Origin: Propionivibrio soli
GTDB taxonomy: Bacteria > Pseudomonadota > Gammaproteobacteria > Burkholderiales > Rhodocyclaceae
Length of the DNA stretch: 64,000 bases
Reading direction: 5' to 3'
Assembly (NCBI RefSeq): GCF_025770765.1
Contig: NZ_JANZKY010000007.1
Location: 62,001-126,000, forward strand
Below are positions 49,101-57,358 of this stretch, piece by piece. The first letter of the stretch is position 1, and each line of letters begins with the position of its first letter. The notes below the pieces were generated by a model, which saw only the letters and a program-made list of their open reading frames with translations, made no database searches and was not told the DNA's origin. The position numbers and the translations under genes are program-made.

Positions 49101-49537
49101 TGGACGGTCTGGAAGCGGCCCGACGGATTCGCCGCCTCCCGGGCGGACAGGAGGTAAAGATTGTGGCCGTTACTGCCTCGGCCTTCCAGGAGCAGCGGGC
49201 GGAGATGCTCGAAGCGGGGATGGATGACTTCGTGCGCAAGCCTTTCCGTTTCGAAGAAATCTACGACTGCCTTGAACGCCACTTGCAGGCCCGCTTCATC
49301 CGCGAGAGGAATTTGCCCGACGAGCGGCCGGTTAGGTTGCAGCCGGATGCGCTGTCGCCGCTGCCGCAAGCGTTGCGGAGTGAGCTCGCTGGCGCTCTGG
49401 AAAGCCTGGATGCCGAACGGATTTCGGTTGCCATCGGCAAGGTGGGGACCTACGATCAGCAACTGGAGAAATTGCTCAAACGGCTTGCCGATCGCTTTGA
49501 CTATCCGACCATACTGGACGCGCTGAACAAGACCTGA
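46115..49537 (+). CDS. Hybrid histidine kinase (HAMP-PAS-GAF-PAS-HisKA-HATPase-REC)
   Basis: A 1140-residue hybrid kinase. TM1 (about 10-32) and TM2 (about 148-172) bracket a short periplasmic sensor, then HAMP (about 172-225), PAS (about 230-350), GAF (about 365-530) and PAS (about 540-655). HisKA follows with MSHELRTPLN (His about 696), then HATPase (NLVGNGVKF, GTGLGLTITRQFV) and REC with LIWMDRKMPAMDG (Asp about 986). From the HisKA onward it is strikingly similar to the preceding kinase, including the C-terminal tail ending FDYPTILDALN. The gene starts 224 bp after it. The start codon has no strong ribosome site. Confidence 0.93.
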   Translation: MNFSPHTAMRSLTARLVAGIAVTVIIVSLIAVAAMSSVLGDAAQRHLENRADETLSYLVASLQLPLWNVDYEGVRTIGEAISHEESVAQLVVRNETGDTVYEMVRANESGVAQRSAAVMHSLPEGERTVGEVSLALSAKPYTAANQRVLLSSVIIIGAILAAVLLVTFVYVRGALRKPLRALNEIATRFANADYGVSPEVLPYREFQPFGRALRQLADTVEEQIAAVKDAEGKYRSIFENVLEGMFQSTLQGRFLKANPALARILGYASTDELITRAGDIAGNVYMAADERQRFVALLQESDGVNGHEVRLRCRDGAEIWASVSARLVRDDSGRPVLIEGFVTDITQRKHDEIKLRRLNRELLAVSSCHQLLMRAGDERSLLEDVCRVVCEQAGYRMAWVGYLDSGEDRLIRPVAWAGAESGFLGQAAIGWNDDADGQSPSGLAARRGECACVQDFGAGPGNERWRRAALDRGYASGVGLPLKDESGATFGVLTIYAEESEAFTPDEIRLLGELASDLSFGIIVLRARTERARAEQTAALTSFALHNVREAAFIVGADGRFVFVNEQCGRVLGYSPSELAGLGVQDVDPEFPMERWNNHWDELRERRLITFERKLLTKDGRQIPMEITSTYFEYEGQGYNLALARDVTDRKQLEEERVRYRDELEGMVLQRTTELLLARDAAETANKAKSVFLANMSHELRTPLNAILGFSGMLRHDAQLPQSAVQYVDIINRSGEHLLSLINDVLEMAKIEAGRVQLENAPFDLGGMVRDVTDMMEIRAREKGLRLLVDQTSEFPRYIVGDEARLRQVLINLVGNGVKFTEQGGVTVRLGTKQNHAAHLVIEVEDSGPGIAEGDQQFIFEPFAQLGEQRDNKGTGLGLTITRQFVEMMGGQISLKSTPGQGSLFRVDLPLTEAAETEVVRIDSEPQGRIIGLVPGQPPYRVLIVEDQIENQLLLAKLMDSIGFEVKVAANGEEGVDLFQKWSPHLIWMDRKMPAMDGLEAARRIRRLPGGQEVKIVAVTASAFQEQRAEMLEAGMDDFVRKPFRFEEIYDCLERHLQARFIRERNLPDERPVRLQPDALSPLPQALRSELAGALESLDAERISVAIGKVGTYDQQLEKLLKRLADRFDYPTILDALNKT

Positions 49538-49548
49538 TCGAGGGTGCC

Positions 49549-50571
49549 ATGGAAGCCAAAGGAAGGATTCTCGCCGTTGACGATACCCCGGCAACGCTCA
49601 AGTTGCTGACCGACATTCTCAAGGAAGAGGGGTACGAAGTCCGCTCCGCGATCAACGGCGAGCTTGCGTTGCGCTCGGCGATCGCGAACCCGCCTGAACT
49701 CGCGTTGCTCGATATCCGCATGCCGGAAATGGACGGCTTCGAGGTCTGTCGGCAATTGAAGGCGCATCCCAACACGCGCGACGTCCCGGTGATCTTCGTC
49801 AGCGCGGTGATGGATACCGATGAGAAAGTGCAGGGCTTCGAGTTGGGGGCTGTCGATTTCGTCACCAAGCCGTATCAGCGTAACGAACTGCTTGCCCGGG
49901 TGCGCACTCACCTCGAAGTCGACCGCCTGCGCAATCACCTTGAGGAACTCGTTGAACAGCGGACCTTCGAATTGCGCGAGAGCGAGAAAAAGCAGCGCGC
50001 CAGCCTGCTTGATTTCATCGCCGCCATCGCCGCAACGATCGAAATGCGCGATCCATACACCGCCGGGCATCAGCGGCGCGTTGCGCGCCTGGCGACGCTG
50101 ATCGCGGGTGAACTGGATCTGCCCGAGGATCAGACCGAAGGGCTCTACCTTGCCGGTGTCGTTCATGACATCGGGAAAATCCGCACGCCAGCCGAGATTC
50201 TCAGCAAACCGGGAAAGCTCAATGACATCGAGTTCGGCCTGATCAAGCAGCATGCCGAAACCGGGTACGAAATCCTAAAAGCGATTGCGTTCCCGTGGCC
50301 CATTGCAGGTGCCGTCCTGCAGCATCATGAACGCATGAACGGCAAGGGGTATCCGTATGGCATCGACGGCAAGGATATCCTGCTCGAAGCCCGCATTATC
50401 GCCGTCGCCGATGTCGTCGAGGCGATGATCTCCTTCCGCCCGTACCGCCCGGGCCTCGGCGTGACCTCCGCACTCGAGGAAATCACCCGTTTCCGGGGTG
50501 AGCGCTACGACGCGGACGTCGTGGACGCCTGCCTGACGTTATTCAGGGAAAAGGGCTTCGCGTTCGAGTAG
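49549..50571 (+). CDS. Response regulator with HD-GYP c-di-GMP phosphodiesterase domain
   Basis: A 340-residue REC-HD-GYP protein. The REC domain (about 5-122) has the acceptor Asp55 in LALLDIRMPEMDG. A helical linker (about 125-160) leads to the HD-GYP domain (about 160-335), with AGHQRR, VVHDIGK (about 204-210), HHERMNGKGYP (GYP complete, about 267-269) and the closing ALEEI block. Intact metal ligands suggest active c-di-GMP hydrolysis. It begins 11 bp after the second hybrid kinase, with GAGGG upstream, so one operon is likely. Confidence 0.94.
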   Translation: MEAKGRILAVDDTPATLKLLTDILKEEGYEVRSAINGELALRSAIANPPELALLDIRMPEMDGFEVCRQLKAHPNTRDVPVIFVSAVMDTDEKVQGFELGAVDFVTKPYQRNELLARVRTHLEVDRLRNHLEELVEQRTFELRESEKKQRASLLDFIAAIAATIEMRDPYTAGHQRRVARLATLIAGELDLPEDQTEGLYLAGVVHDIGKIRTPAEILSKPGKLNDIEFGLIKQHAETGYEILKAIAFPWPIAGAVLQHHERMNGKGYPYGIDGKDILLEARIIAVADVVEAMISFRPYRPGLGVTSALEEITRFRGERYDADVVDACLTLFREKGFAFE

Positions 50572-50896
50572 GGCTTTCTCGTCCCGTTACCGTTCCTCCG
50601 CTGTTGCCGGTATTTGCACAACTCGCACAGCGTCATAAGCGTTTCACCCTCGCCTTGGGGATTCGAAACGCCGCAGCCTCACAAGTTCGCCCCCGCCTGA
50701 GTGCCTGCCAGCACGGTTTTTCCCTCTCCTTTATGGGCAGGTAGGTTCTGGGCGAGCGAAGCGCTGTTTTCTCTGTCCAGGGCGGCGTTCTATTTTCATG
50801 AAATGTCTCCTTACTCTTTTCTCCTTATCATATAAGTCAATAATGTCTTGTAACATCAGCAAGTTAGTAGTTAAATTAATTAACCGTTGACCTGAA
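50572..50896. other. Gap between HD-GYP gene and GntR operator
   Basis: No gene is supported. The left half is GC-rich with nothing recognisable. From about 50800 the sequence becomes strongly AT-rich, unlike the rest of the window, leading into the inverted repeat at 50897-50942. The GntR operon promoter is probably here. Confidence 0.45.
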
Positions 50897-50942
50897 ATTA
50901 GATATCCGATAACCTCTTTATCCAAGTTATCGGATATCTAAT
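50897..50942. promoter_or_regulatory. Perfect 17-bp inverted repeat, probable GntR operator
   Basis: ATTAGATATCCGATAAC (50897-50913) is exactly repeated in inverse orientation (50926-50942) around a 12-base spacer. It ends 14 bp before the GntR gene start. Length and perfection suggest a dimer or tetramer operator for autoregulation of the transporter operon. An RNA hairpin in the leader is an alternative. Confidence 0.75.
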
Positions 50943-50956
50943 AAGAGGGTCAGACG

Positions 50957-51694
50957 ATGCTTAAGCGGTCACGGGAACCGGGCTTGATCCGTATCATTCA
51001 GGAACGGATCAAGCAGATCATTACGGAGAATGAGCTGCAGCCGGGCGATCTCCTTCCGCCGGAAGGACAGTTGGCTGAAGACCTCGGCGTGAGCCGAGGT
51101 TCGGTGCGCGAAGCGGTCAAATCGCTAGAGTCGCTCGGGATCGTCGAATCGCGGCATGGTGAAGGCGTCGGCGTCCGCGAGTTCAACTTTGACTCCGTCC
51201 TCGACTTCCTTTCGTTTGGGCTCGCATTTCAGCCCGCACGCGCCTCCGAAATCCTGCAGATTCGCGAATGGTTGGAAGAATCGGCCGTCGTTGCGGTCAC
51301 GCCGCTCATCGACCAGGCGCAACTCGATCAGATCGAGAAGCTGCTCGTCGTCTGGGAAAAGAAAGCCGCGGCCGGGGAATCGACCTCCGACGAAGACCGC
51401 AGCTTCCACCGTATGTTGTATTCACCGCTAGGCAACGCTTCGTTGCTGAGTCTGATCGACATCTTCTGGGTTGTCTATAACGCGCTCGCGATCCGCAAGG
51501 TCCCGGAAGACCGCGATCCGCTGCTCACCGTGCAGGCGCACCGCGAGCTGTTCGAAGCCGTTTGCCATCGCGATGCACCGTTGGCGCGTCAGCGCCTCAG
51601 CGAACACTTCCGCAGCATCGAGCTTCGCTTCAAGCAAGGGCTCGAAAGCGGAGCAGGAAAGAACGCCGCGTCCAACGCCACGGTCACGGAGTAG
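50957..51694 (+). CDS. GntR-family regulator, FadR/NanR subgroup
   Basis: A 245-residue regulator with an N-terminal winged HTH (about 8-75; QERIKQIITENELQPGDLLPPEGQLAEDLGVSRGSVREAVKSLESLGIVESRHGEGVGV). The C-terminal all-helical FCD-type ligand domain (about 90-235) has the metal-binding histidine region DRSFHRMLY and HRELFEAVCHRD. It heads an operon of importer and aldolase genes and probably derepresses them when the substrate or product binds. The AGAGGG ribosome site lies directly after the perfect inverted repeat. Confidence 0.92.
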   Translation: MLKRSREPGLIRIIQERIKQIITENELQPGDLLPPEGQLAEDLGVSRGSVREAVKSLESLGIVESRHGEGVGVREFNFDSVLDFLSFGLAFQPARASEILQIREWLEESAVVAVTPLIDQAQLDQIEKLLVVWEKKAAAGESTSDEDRSFHRMLYSPLGNASLLSLIDIFWVVYNALAIRKVPEDRDPLLTVQAHRELFEAVCHRDAPLARQRLSEHFRSIELRFKQGLESGAGKNAASNATVTE

Positions 51695-51696
51695 CC

Positions 51697-52701
51697 ATGC
51701 CGTCCCTGCTTGAGGTCCGTGACCTCGTGACCCGGTTTTATTCCGAGGGCGCGGTGATTCACGCTGTCAATGGCGTCTCGTTCAGTCTCGACACCGGCGC
51801 CTCGATGGCCATCGTGGGTGAGAGCGGCAGCGGAAAATCGGTGACGGTGATGTCGCTGATGCGCTTGGTGCGCTTTCCACCCGGCCGTATCGAGGGCGGC
51901 GAAGTGATTTTCGAAGAGCGCGACTTGCTGCGGCTCAGCGAAGAGGAAATGCGGCGAATTCGCGGCAACCGCATTGCCATGATCTTCCAGGACCCGATGA
52001 CCTCGCTCAACCCGGTATTGTCGATCGGGCTGCAAATGACCGAGGGTTTGCGTGCGCATCTCGGCCTGGGCGAGCGCGCGGCACGGGATCGGGCGGCGGA
52101 AATGCTCTCGCTGGTCGGCCTGCCGAGGCCGAAGGAACGTCTCGACGACTACCCGCATCAATTCTCCGGGGGCCAGCGGCAGCGGATCATGATCGCGCTT
52201 GCACTGTCCTGTAATCCGGCACTGTTGATTGCCGACGAACCGACCACGGCGCTCGACGTAACGGTGCAGGCGCAGATCGTCGAGTTGATCCAGGGGCTGC
52301 GAGAAAAACTCGGCATGGCGGTCATCTGGATCAGCCATAACCTCGGCCTTGTCGCTGGCGTTGTCGACAAGGTCGCCGTCATGTACGGCGGGCACATCGT
52401 TGAACAGTCGCCAGTCGACGAACTGTACGAGCACCCGCGGCATCCTTACACGCTCGGCCTGCTGAAAGCGATCCCGAAGATGGACGGACGCGACCAAGGC
52501 CGTTTGTTCTCGATCGACGGGATGCCGCCCGATCTGAGGCGTCCGCCCGAATCTTGTCCCTTTGCCCCGCGCTGCATCTATGCCGTTGATCGTTGCCGGC
52601 AGGCTTTGCCGCCGCTGGATGAACTGGGCGCAGGGCAATCCGTGCGCTGCTGGCGCGCCGACGAGGTGGCGGCGCTCAACGTGGCGGGAGCGATGCGATG
52701 A
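51697..52701 (+). CDS. Peptide-family ABC transporter ATPase (OppD/DppD type)
   Basis: First ATPase of a two-ATPase importer, 334 residues from the ATG at 51697, two bases after the GntR stop. Walker A GESGSGKS (about 41-48), Q-loop [13 protein letters not shown], signature [15 protein letters not shown], Walker [13 protein letters not shown], switch His in WISHNLG, and the C-terminal oligopeptide-type extension with four cysteines ([14 protein letters not shown]...CW). Length and the Cys extension are typical of OppD/DppD. It overlaps the next gene by ATGA. Confidence 0.94.
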   Translation: MPSLLEVRDLVTRFYSEGAVIHAVNGVSFSLDTGASMAIVGESGSGKSVTVMSLMRLVRFPPGRIEGGEVIFEERDLLRLSEEEMRRIRGNRIAMIFQDPMTSLNPVLSIGLQMTEGLRAHLGLGERAARDRAAEMLSLVGLPRPKERLDDYPHQFSGGQRQRIMIALALSCNPALLIADEPTTALDVTVQAQIVELIQGLREKLGMAVIWISHNLGLVAGVVDKVAVMYGGHIVEQSPVDELYEHPRHPYTLGLLKAIPKMDGRDQGRLFSIDGMPPDLRRPPESCPFAPRCIYAVDRCRQALPPLDELGAGQSVRCWRADEVAALNVAGAMR

Positions 52702-53708
52702 GAACGGCCGAACACAAGGACGTCCTCGTCCGCGTCGAAGACCTGAAAGTGCATTTCCCCATCCTGCGCGGACTGCTCAAGCGGCAAGTTGGGGCCGTGC
52801 GTGCCGTCGACGGCGTGTCGTTCGACCTCTTCCAAGGCGAGACCCTGGGGCTCGTCGGCGAAAGCGGTTGCGGCAAATCGACCACCGGGCTGGCGATGTT
52901 GCGATTGCTTGACCCGACCTCGGGACGGATCGTCTTCGGCGGTCGCGATGTGGCGTCGCTCGACCAGCGCGAATTGCGGGCCTCGCGCAAGCATATGCAG
53001 ATGGTCTTTCAGGACCCGTATTCGTCGCTCAACCCACGTATGACGGTCGGCAGCATCATCATCGAGCCGCTCAACGTGCACAAGATCGGCACGCCGGCCG
53101 AGCGACGCGGACGCGTACAGGAACTGATGCGCCTCGTCGGGCTGAATCCTTCGTTCATCAATCGCTACCCCCACGAGTTTTCTGGCGGCCAACGCCAACG
53201 CATTGGATTGGCACGTGCGTTGGCCACGAATCCGTCGTTGATCGTCGCCGACGAGCCGATCTCTGCCCTCGACGTGTCGATTCAGGCGCAGGTCGTGAAC
53301 CTGATGGCCGATCTGCGCGGACAGCTCGGTCTTACCTACCTGATGGTGTCGCACGACCTGTCGATGGTCCGCTACATCAGCGACCGCGTGGCCGTCATGT
53401 ACCTCGGCCGCATCGTCGAGCTCGGTCGGCGCGATCCGGTCTTCGATACCCCGCGGCACCCGTACACGCGCGCTTTGCTGTCCGCGATACCGACGCCGAA
53501 TCCGAAACGCGAACGCGAGCGGCGCCGCATCGTTCTGCAGGGCGATGTGCCGAACCCGGCGAATCCGCCGTCCGGCTGCCGGTTCCATCCTCGCTGCCCG
53601 CTTGCCACCGACGTTTGCCGCGAAGCCGATCCGGCGCTTCGCAATATCGGCGGCCTGCCGGATGGCCCGCCTCATCTCGTGGCGTGCCACCACGCCGAGA
53701 ACGTCTGA
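52698..53708 (+). CDS. Peptide-family ABC transporter ATPase (OppF/DppF type)
   Basis: Second ATPase, 336 residues. Walker [10 protein letters not shown]-loop [16 protein letters not shown], signature [15 protein letters not shown], Walker [13 protein letters not shown], switch VSHDLSMV, and the C-terminal Cys-containing extension ([14 protein letters not shown]). It is translationally coupled to the first ATPase. The pair powers the permeases at 55468 and 56441. Confidence 0.94.
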   Translation: MRTAEHKDVLVRVEDLKVHFPILRGLLKRQVGAVRAVDGVSFDLFQGETLGLVGESGCGKSTTGLAMLRLLDPTSGRIVFGGRDVASLDQRELRASRKHMQMVFQDPYSSLNPRMTVGSIIIEPLNVHKIGTPAERRGRVQELMRLVGLNPSFINRYPHEFSGGQRQRIGLARALATNPSLIVADEPISALDVSIQAQVVNLMADLRGQLGLTYLMVSHDLSMVRYISDRVAVMYLGRIVELGRRDPVFDTPRHPYTRALLSAIPTPNPKRERERRRIVLQGDVPNPANPPSGCRFHPRCPLATDVCREADPALRNIGGLPDGPPHLVACHHAENV

Positions 53709-53771
53709 AAAACACGGTTTCACTCTTTGCGCTGCAATCGTTATCCAAAATCAATGAAAGGAAACTTTGCA

Positions 53772-55388
53772 ATGAAAACTCGCAAGACCCTTATCGCCGC
53801 GTCCGCCGCGCTCGTCGCGCTGTCATTGCTCGTCTCTCCCCTGATGGCATCGGCACAGGCAAAGACCGACAAGACGATCCGCCAGGCTTTCCGCACGGGT
53901 TGTATGGCCGGCCCGCTGTACACGACCTGCGGCAACCGCCTCGACGAAACCGTTCTGCAAGGATTGGCCCACGTGACGTGGAAGGGCGACGGCGTCAAGG
54001 CGCTGTTGGCCGAATCGTGGAGCACGCCGGACAAGGGCGCGACGTGGATTTTCAAGCTGCGCAAGGGCGTCAAGTGGCATGACGGCAAGCCCTTCACCGC
54101 CGATGACGTTGTCTTTTCCTACAACACCTATGCCGATCCGGCCGTCGCTTCGATTATCGCCAACAACCTCTCCGACGTGAAGGGCTACGAGGAGTTCCGG
54201 TCCGGCAAGGCCAGCAGCCTGAGCGGCGTGTCGAAGATCGACGACCATACGGTGAAGTTCGAACTCAACGGTCCGCGGCCGCTGTGGGTCGAGTTGAAAC
54301 AGATCTATTTCTCGATCCTGCCCAAGCACATCCTGGGCGACGTCAAACCGTCGGAACTTGCGCGCTCTCCGTTCTGGACACAGAACCGCGTCGGCACCGG
54401 TCCGTTCAAGTGGTCGAAGTACGTCCCCGATCAGTATGTCGAGGTGGTGCGCAACGACGACTATTTCCTGGGCAAGCCGAAGGCGGACCGCATCGTCTAT
54501 CGCATCTTCGCCGACATTCCGAGCATCCTCAATGCGCTGGCGGCGAACGAAGTCGACGTGATGTCGTATGAAGGCGGCGGCATCCCGGTGAGCGACATCG
54601 AGCGCATGCAGAAAGTGCCGACGCTGACCGTGCTTCCGAACGTCGACGCCGGCCTGCCGACCTACTTGCAGTTCAACTTCGCGCAGCCCTTCCTCAAGGA
54701 TGTGCGTGTGCGCCAAGCAATGATCTACGCGATCGACCGCGAAAAGATCATCGCCACGGTGCGCAAGGGGACTGGAAAAATCTCGAACACGATGTTCCCG
54801 GCCACCTGGGCGCAATCGCCGTCGCTCAATCCCTACAAGTACGATCCGGTCAAGGCGAAGCAGTTGCTCAAGGAAGCCGGTTGGGATTCGAGCCGCAAGA
54901 TCGACTTCATCTACTACTACGCCGATCAGGTCAATAAGGACACGGTGACCGCGATTCAGGCCTACCTCGCGGCGGTCGGCGTGAATATCGTGCCGCGTCT
55001 GCTCAACCCGGCGGAGATTCAGACGGTCTACAAGGACGGCACGTTCGAGATGGGCTATTTCGCCAACGGGCAAGGCCTCGATCCGTCGCTCGGCGCGCTT
55101 ACCAGCACCTGCGGCGCGCAGCTTTCCTTCACCTATTGCAACAAGCGGGTGGACGAGCTGTATGACCTGGGGCTGAGCGAATCGCAACGTGAAAAACGCG
55201 CGCCGTACTACCAGGAAATCTCGAAGATTCTCAACGAAGAGGCGTTCCGCGGCTGGCTCTGGTACGAAGTGCGCCCGCTGGCCTTCAACAAGCGGGTGAT
55301 CGGCGCCAGCGAACATTACGCGGAGATGCCGACGTTGATCTTCAACCTGCCGGTGTACAACGAAGTGGAGAAGTGGGACGTCAAGTAA
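53772..55388 (+). CDS. Extracytoplasmic solute-binding protein, family 5
   Basis: A 538-residue periplasmic binding protein with a signal peptide (1-29, ending ASA-QA). It has the SBP_bac_5 signature WIFKLRKGVKWHDGKPFTADDVVFSYNTYADP, and later VRQAMIYAIDREKIIATV and LLKEAGWD. The family binds peptides, nickel or opines, and in one known case (Haemophilus ducreyi SatA) sialic acid. The ATG at 53772 is preferred to one 15 codons upstream because AAAGGA lies about 9 bases before it. It lies between the ATPase and permease genes. Confidence 0.93.
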   Translation: MKTRKTLIAASAALVALSLLVSPLMASAQAKTDKTIRQAFRTGCMAGPLYTTCGNRLDETVLQGLAHVTWKGDGVKALLAESWSTPDKGATWIFKLRKGVKWHDGKPFTADDVVFSYNTYADPAVASIIANNLSDVKGYEEFRSGKASSLSGVSKIDDHTVKFELNGPRPLWVELKQIYFSILPKHILGDVKPSELARSPFWTQNRVGTGPFKWSKYVPDQYVEVVRNDDYFLGKPKADRIVYRIFADIPSILNALAANEVDVMSYEGGGIPVSDIERMQKVPTLTVLPNVDAGLPTYLQFNFAQPFLKDVRVRQAMIYAIDREKIIATVRKGTGKISNTMFPATWAQSPSLNPYKYDPVKAKQLLKEAGWDSSRKIDFIYYYADQVNKDTVTAIQAYLAAVGVNIVPRLLNPAEIQTVYKDGTFEMGYFANGQGLDPSLGALTSTCGAQLSFTYCNKRVDELYDLGLSESQREKRAPYYQEISKILNEEAFRGWLWYEVRPLAFNKRVIGASEHYAEMPTLIFNLPVYNEVEKWDVK

Positions 55389-55397
55389 TTCCGTCCC

Positions 55398-55443
55398 CAC
55401 AGGCGGCGGCGAGGGCGCTTACCGTCCGTTCCGCCCGCCTGTG
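55398..55443 (+). other. Intergenic stem-loop after the binding-protein gene
   Basis: CACAGGCGG (55398-55406) pairs exactly with CCGCCTGTG (55435-55443). It lies 10 bp after the binding-protein stop and 24 bp before the permease. Hairpins here in ABC operons commonly protect the binding-protein mRNA and reduce permease expression. Confidence 0.6.
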
Positions 55444-55467
55444 TCCAGACAATCCTGAGAAACCCCG

Positions 55468-56424
55468 ATGACCACCTACATCTTGCGCCGCTTGCTGGTC
55501 AGCATCCCCATCCTGTTGGGGATTACCGTGATCGTGTTTTTCGTCGCATCCAAAATGCCCGGCGACGCGGTGCTGGCGATGATTTCGACGGAAACGCCGC
55601 AGGCCGAGGACCTGATCAAATTGCGGCGCGGCCAGCTCGGCCTGGACTTGCCGCTGTACGTGCAATACGGGCGCTGGCTGTGGCAACTGCTGCAAGGAAA
55701 TCTCGGCTATTCGTTTCAGACTGGCGAATCGGTGATCGACATTCTGCTGGCGCGGATTCCGGCGACGCTGCAATTGATGGGCACGGCCTTGCTCATCGCC
55801 ATCGTGCTCGGTGTCGCGATGGGGGTCGTCTCGGCGCTCAAACAGTATTCGCGTACCGATTACACCTTCACCTTTCTCGGATTCGCCGGCATCTCGATCC
55901 CGGATTTCTTCCTCGGGATGGTGCTCGTCTACCTGCTTGCGATCCAATGGCCCTTGTTTCCGACGTCGGGGATCTCGACCGCCGGCGAGCCGTATTCGCT
56001 GGTCGATAACCTGCGCCACCTTGCACTTCCCGCGCTGGCGCTCGGCCTCGTGCGCACGGCGACGTTCATGCGCTACACGCGGACGAGCGTGCTCGAAGTC
56101 ATGAACAACGACTACGTGCGGACAGCCCGCGCGAAAGGCTTGAGCGAATGGCTGGTGGTGGTCAGGCACATCCTGCGCAACGCGCTGATTCCGGTCGTTA
56201 CCGTGATCGGCCTCACGCTGCCGGTGCTCTTCGGCGGTTCGGTAATCATCGAGATGATCTTCCAGTGGCCCGGGATCGGTTTGATGTTCATTGGCGCCGT
56301 TACCGCCCGCGATTCACCGGTCATCATGGGCTACGTGCTCTTCTCGGCGGTGATGGTGCAGGCCAGCAACCTGCTCACCGACATGGCCTATAGCTTCCTG
56401 GATCCTCGGATCCGCTACGACTGA
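55468..56424 (+). CDS. Peptide-family ABC transporter permease (DppB type)
   Basis: A 318-residue permease with about six TM helices (first at about 9-29, YILRRLLVSIPILLGITVIVFFV) and the EAA loop ARAKGLSEWLVVVRHILRNALIPVVT that contacts an ATPase. The N-terminal MTTYILRRLL and the FFLGMVLVYLLAIQWPLFPTSG block are typical of the DppB/GsiC subgroup. It precedes its partner permease by 16 bp. The ribosome site is weak. Confidence 0.94.
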   Translation: MTTYILRRLLVSIPILLGITVIVFFVASKMPGDAVLAMISTETPQAEDLIKLRRGQLGLDLPLYVQYGRWLWQLLQGNLGYSFQTGESVIDILLARIPATLQLMGTALLIAIVLGVAMGVVSALKQYSRTDYTFTFLGFAGISIPDFFLGMVLVYLLAIQWPLFPTSGISTAGEPYSLVDNLRHLALPALALGLVRTATFMRYTRTSVLEVMNNDYVRTARAKGLSEWLVVVRHILRNALIPVVTVIGLTLPVLFGGSVIIEMIFQWPGIGLMFIGAVTARDSPVIMGYVLFSAVMVQASNLLTDMAYSFLDPRIRYD

Positions 56425-56440
56425 AGATTGAGGGTACTTG

Positions 56441-57343
56441 ATGATCGCCACTTCTTCCGAACCGCTCGCCGCCGGCGCCGAGCCGATGCCCACCGGCGAG
56501 AGCCTGTGGGCCAAAGCGCGCAAGCGGTTTTTTCGCCACAAGCTGGCCGTTCTCGGGCTCGTGGTCCTGACCGTTCTCGTGCTCATGGCCGTTCTCGCAC
56601 CTCTGATCGAACGCTATTCGCCGATCGACCTCGACCTCGGATCGATGAGCCAGGCGCCGAGCGCCGCGCACTGGCTTGGAACCGACACGACGGGACGCGA
56701 CGTGTGGTCGCGCATCGTCCATGCCGGGCGGGTTTCGCTCTCCGTCGGCCTGGTTGCCGTATCGATCTCGACGTTCATCGGCGTCCTCATTGGCGGTATC
56801 TCGGGTTATGCCGCCGGCAAAGTGGATATGGCGCTGATGCGTTTCACCGACATCGTGATGGCATTTCCGTCGCTGGTGATGATTATCACGATTGCCTCGG
56901 TGCTCGGGCCGAGCATCTACAACACCATGCTGGTGATCGGGATACTGACCTGGCCGGGTATCGCGCGACTCGTGCGCGGGCAGTTCCTGTCGTTCCGCGA
57001 ACAGCAGTTCGTACTTGCAGCACGCTCGATCGGCGTGACCCCGTTTCAGATCATGGTGCGGCACCTCTTCCCCAACGTCGTGGGTACCGTCACGGTGGCG
57101 GCCACGTTCGGCATGGCGAACGCGATCCTGCAGGAAGCCTCCCTGTCGTTCCTCGGACTCGGGGTCCAGGCGCCCACGCCGAGCTGGGGGAACATGCTGC
57201 AGGATGCCCAGTCGCACGCCATCCTCGAAGGCACGCCGTGGTTATGGATTGCGCCCGGCCTGATGATCGCGCTCGCGGTGCTCAGCATCAATTTCATCGG
57301 AGACGGGCTGCGCGATGCGCTCGATCCCCGTTCGGTACATTGA
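56441..57343 (+). CDS. Peptide-family ABC transporter permease (DppC type)
   Basis: A 300-residue permease. A cytoplasmic N-terminal segment with LWAKARKRFFRHKLAVLGLVVL (about 23-44), then LGTDTTGRDVWSRIVHAGRVSL and six TM helices, and the EAA-type loop AARSIGVTPFQIMVRHLFPNVVGTV are typical of DppC/GsiD. The ATG at 56441 follows GAGGGT. It completes a five-gene importer with the two ATPases, the binding protein and the other permease. Confidence 0.94.
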   Translation: MIATSSEPLAAGAEPMPTGESLWAKARKRFFRHKLAVLGLVVLTVLVLMAVLAPLIERYSPIDLDLGSMSQAPSAAHWLGTDTTGRDVWSRIVHAGRVSLSVGLVAVSISTFIGVLIGGISGYAAGKVDMALMRFTDIVMAFPSLVMIITIASVLGPSIYNTMLVIGILTWPGIARLVRGQFLSFREQQFVLAARSIGVTPFQIMVRHLFPNVVGTVTVAATFGMANAILQEASLSFLGLGVQAPTPSWGNMLQDAQSHAILEGTPWLWIAPGLMIALAVLSINFIGDGLRDALDPRSVH

Positions 57344-57358
57344 CTCATGGAGAACAAC

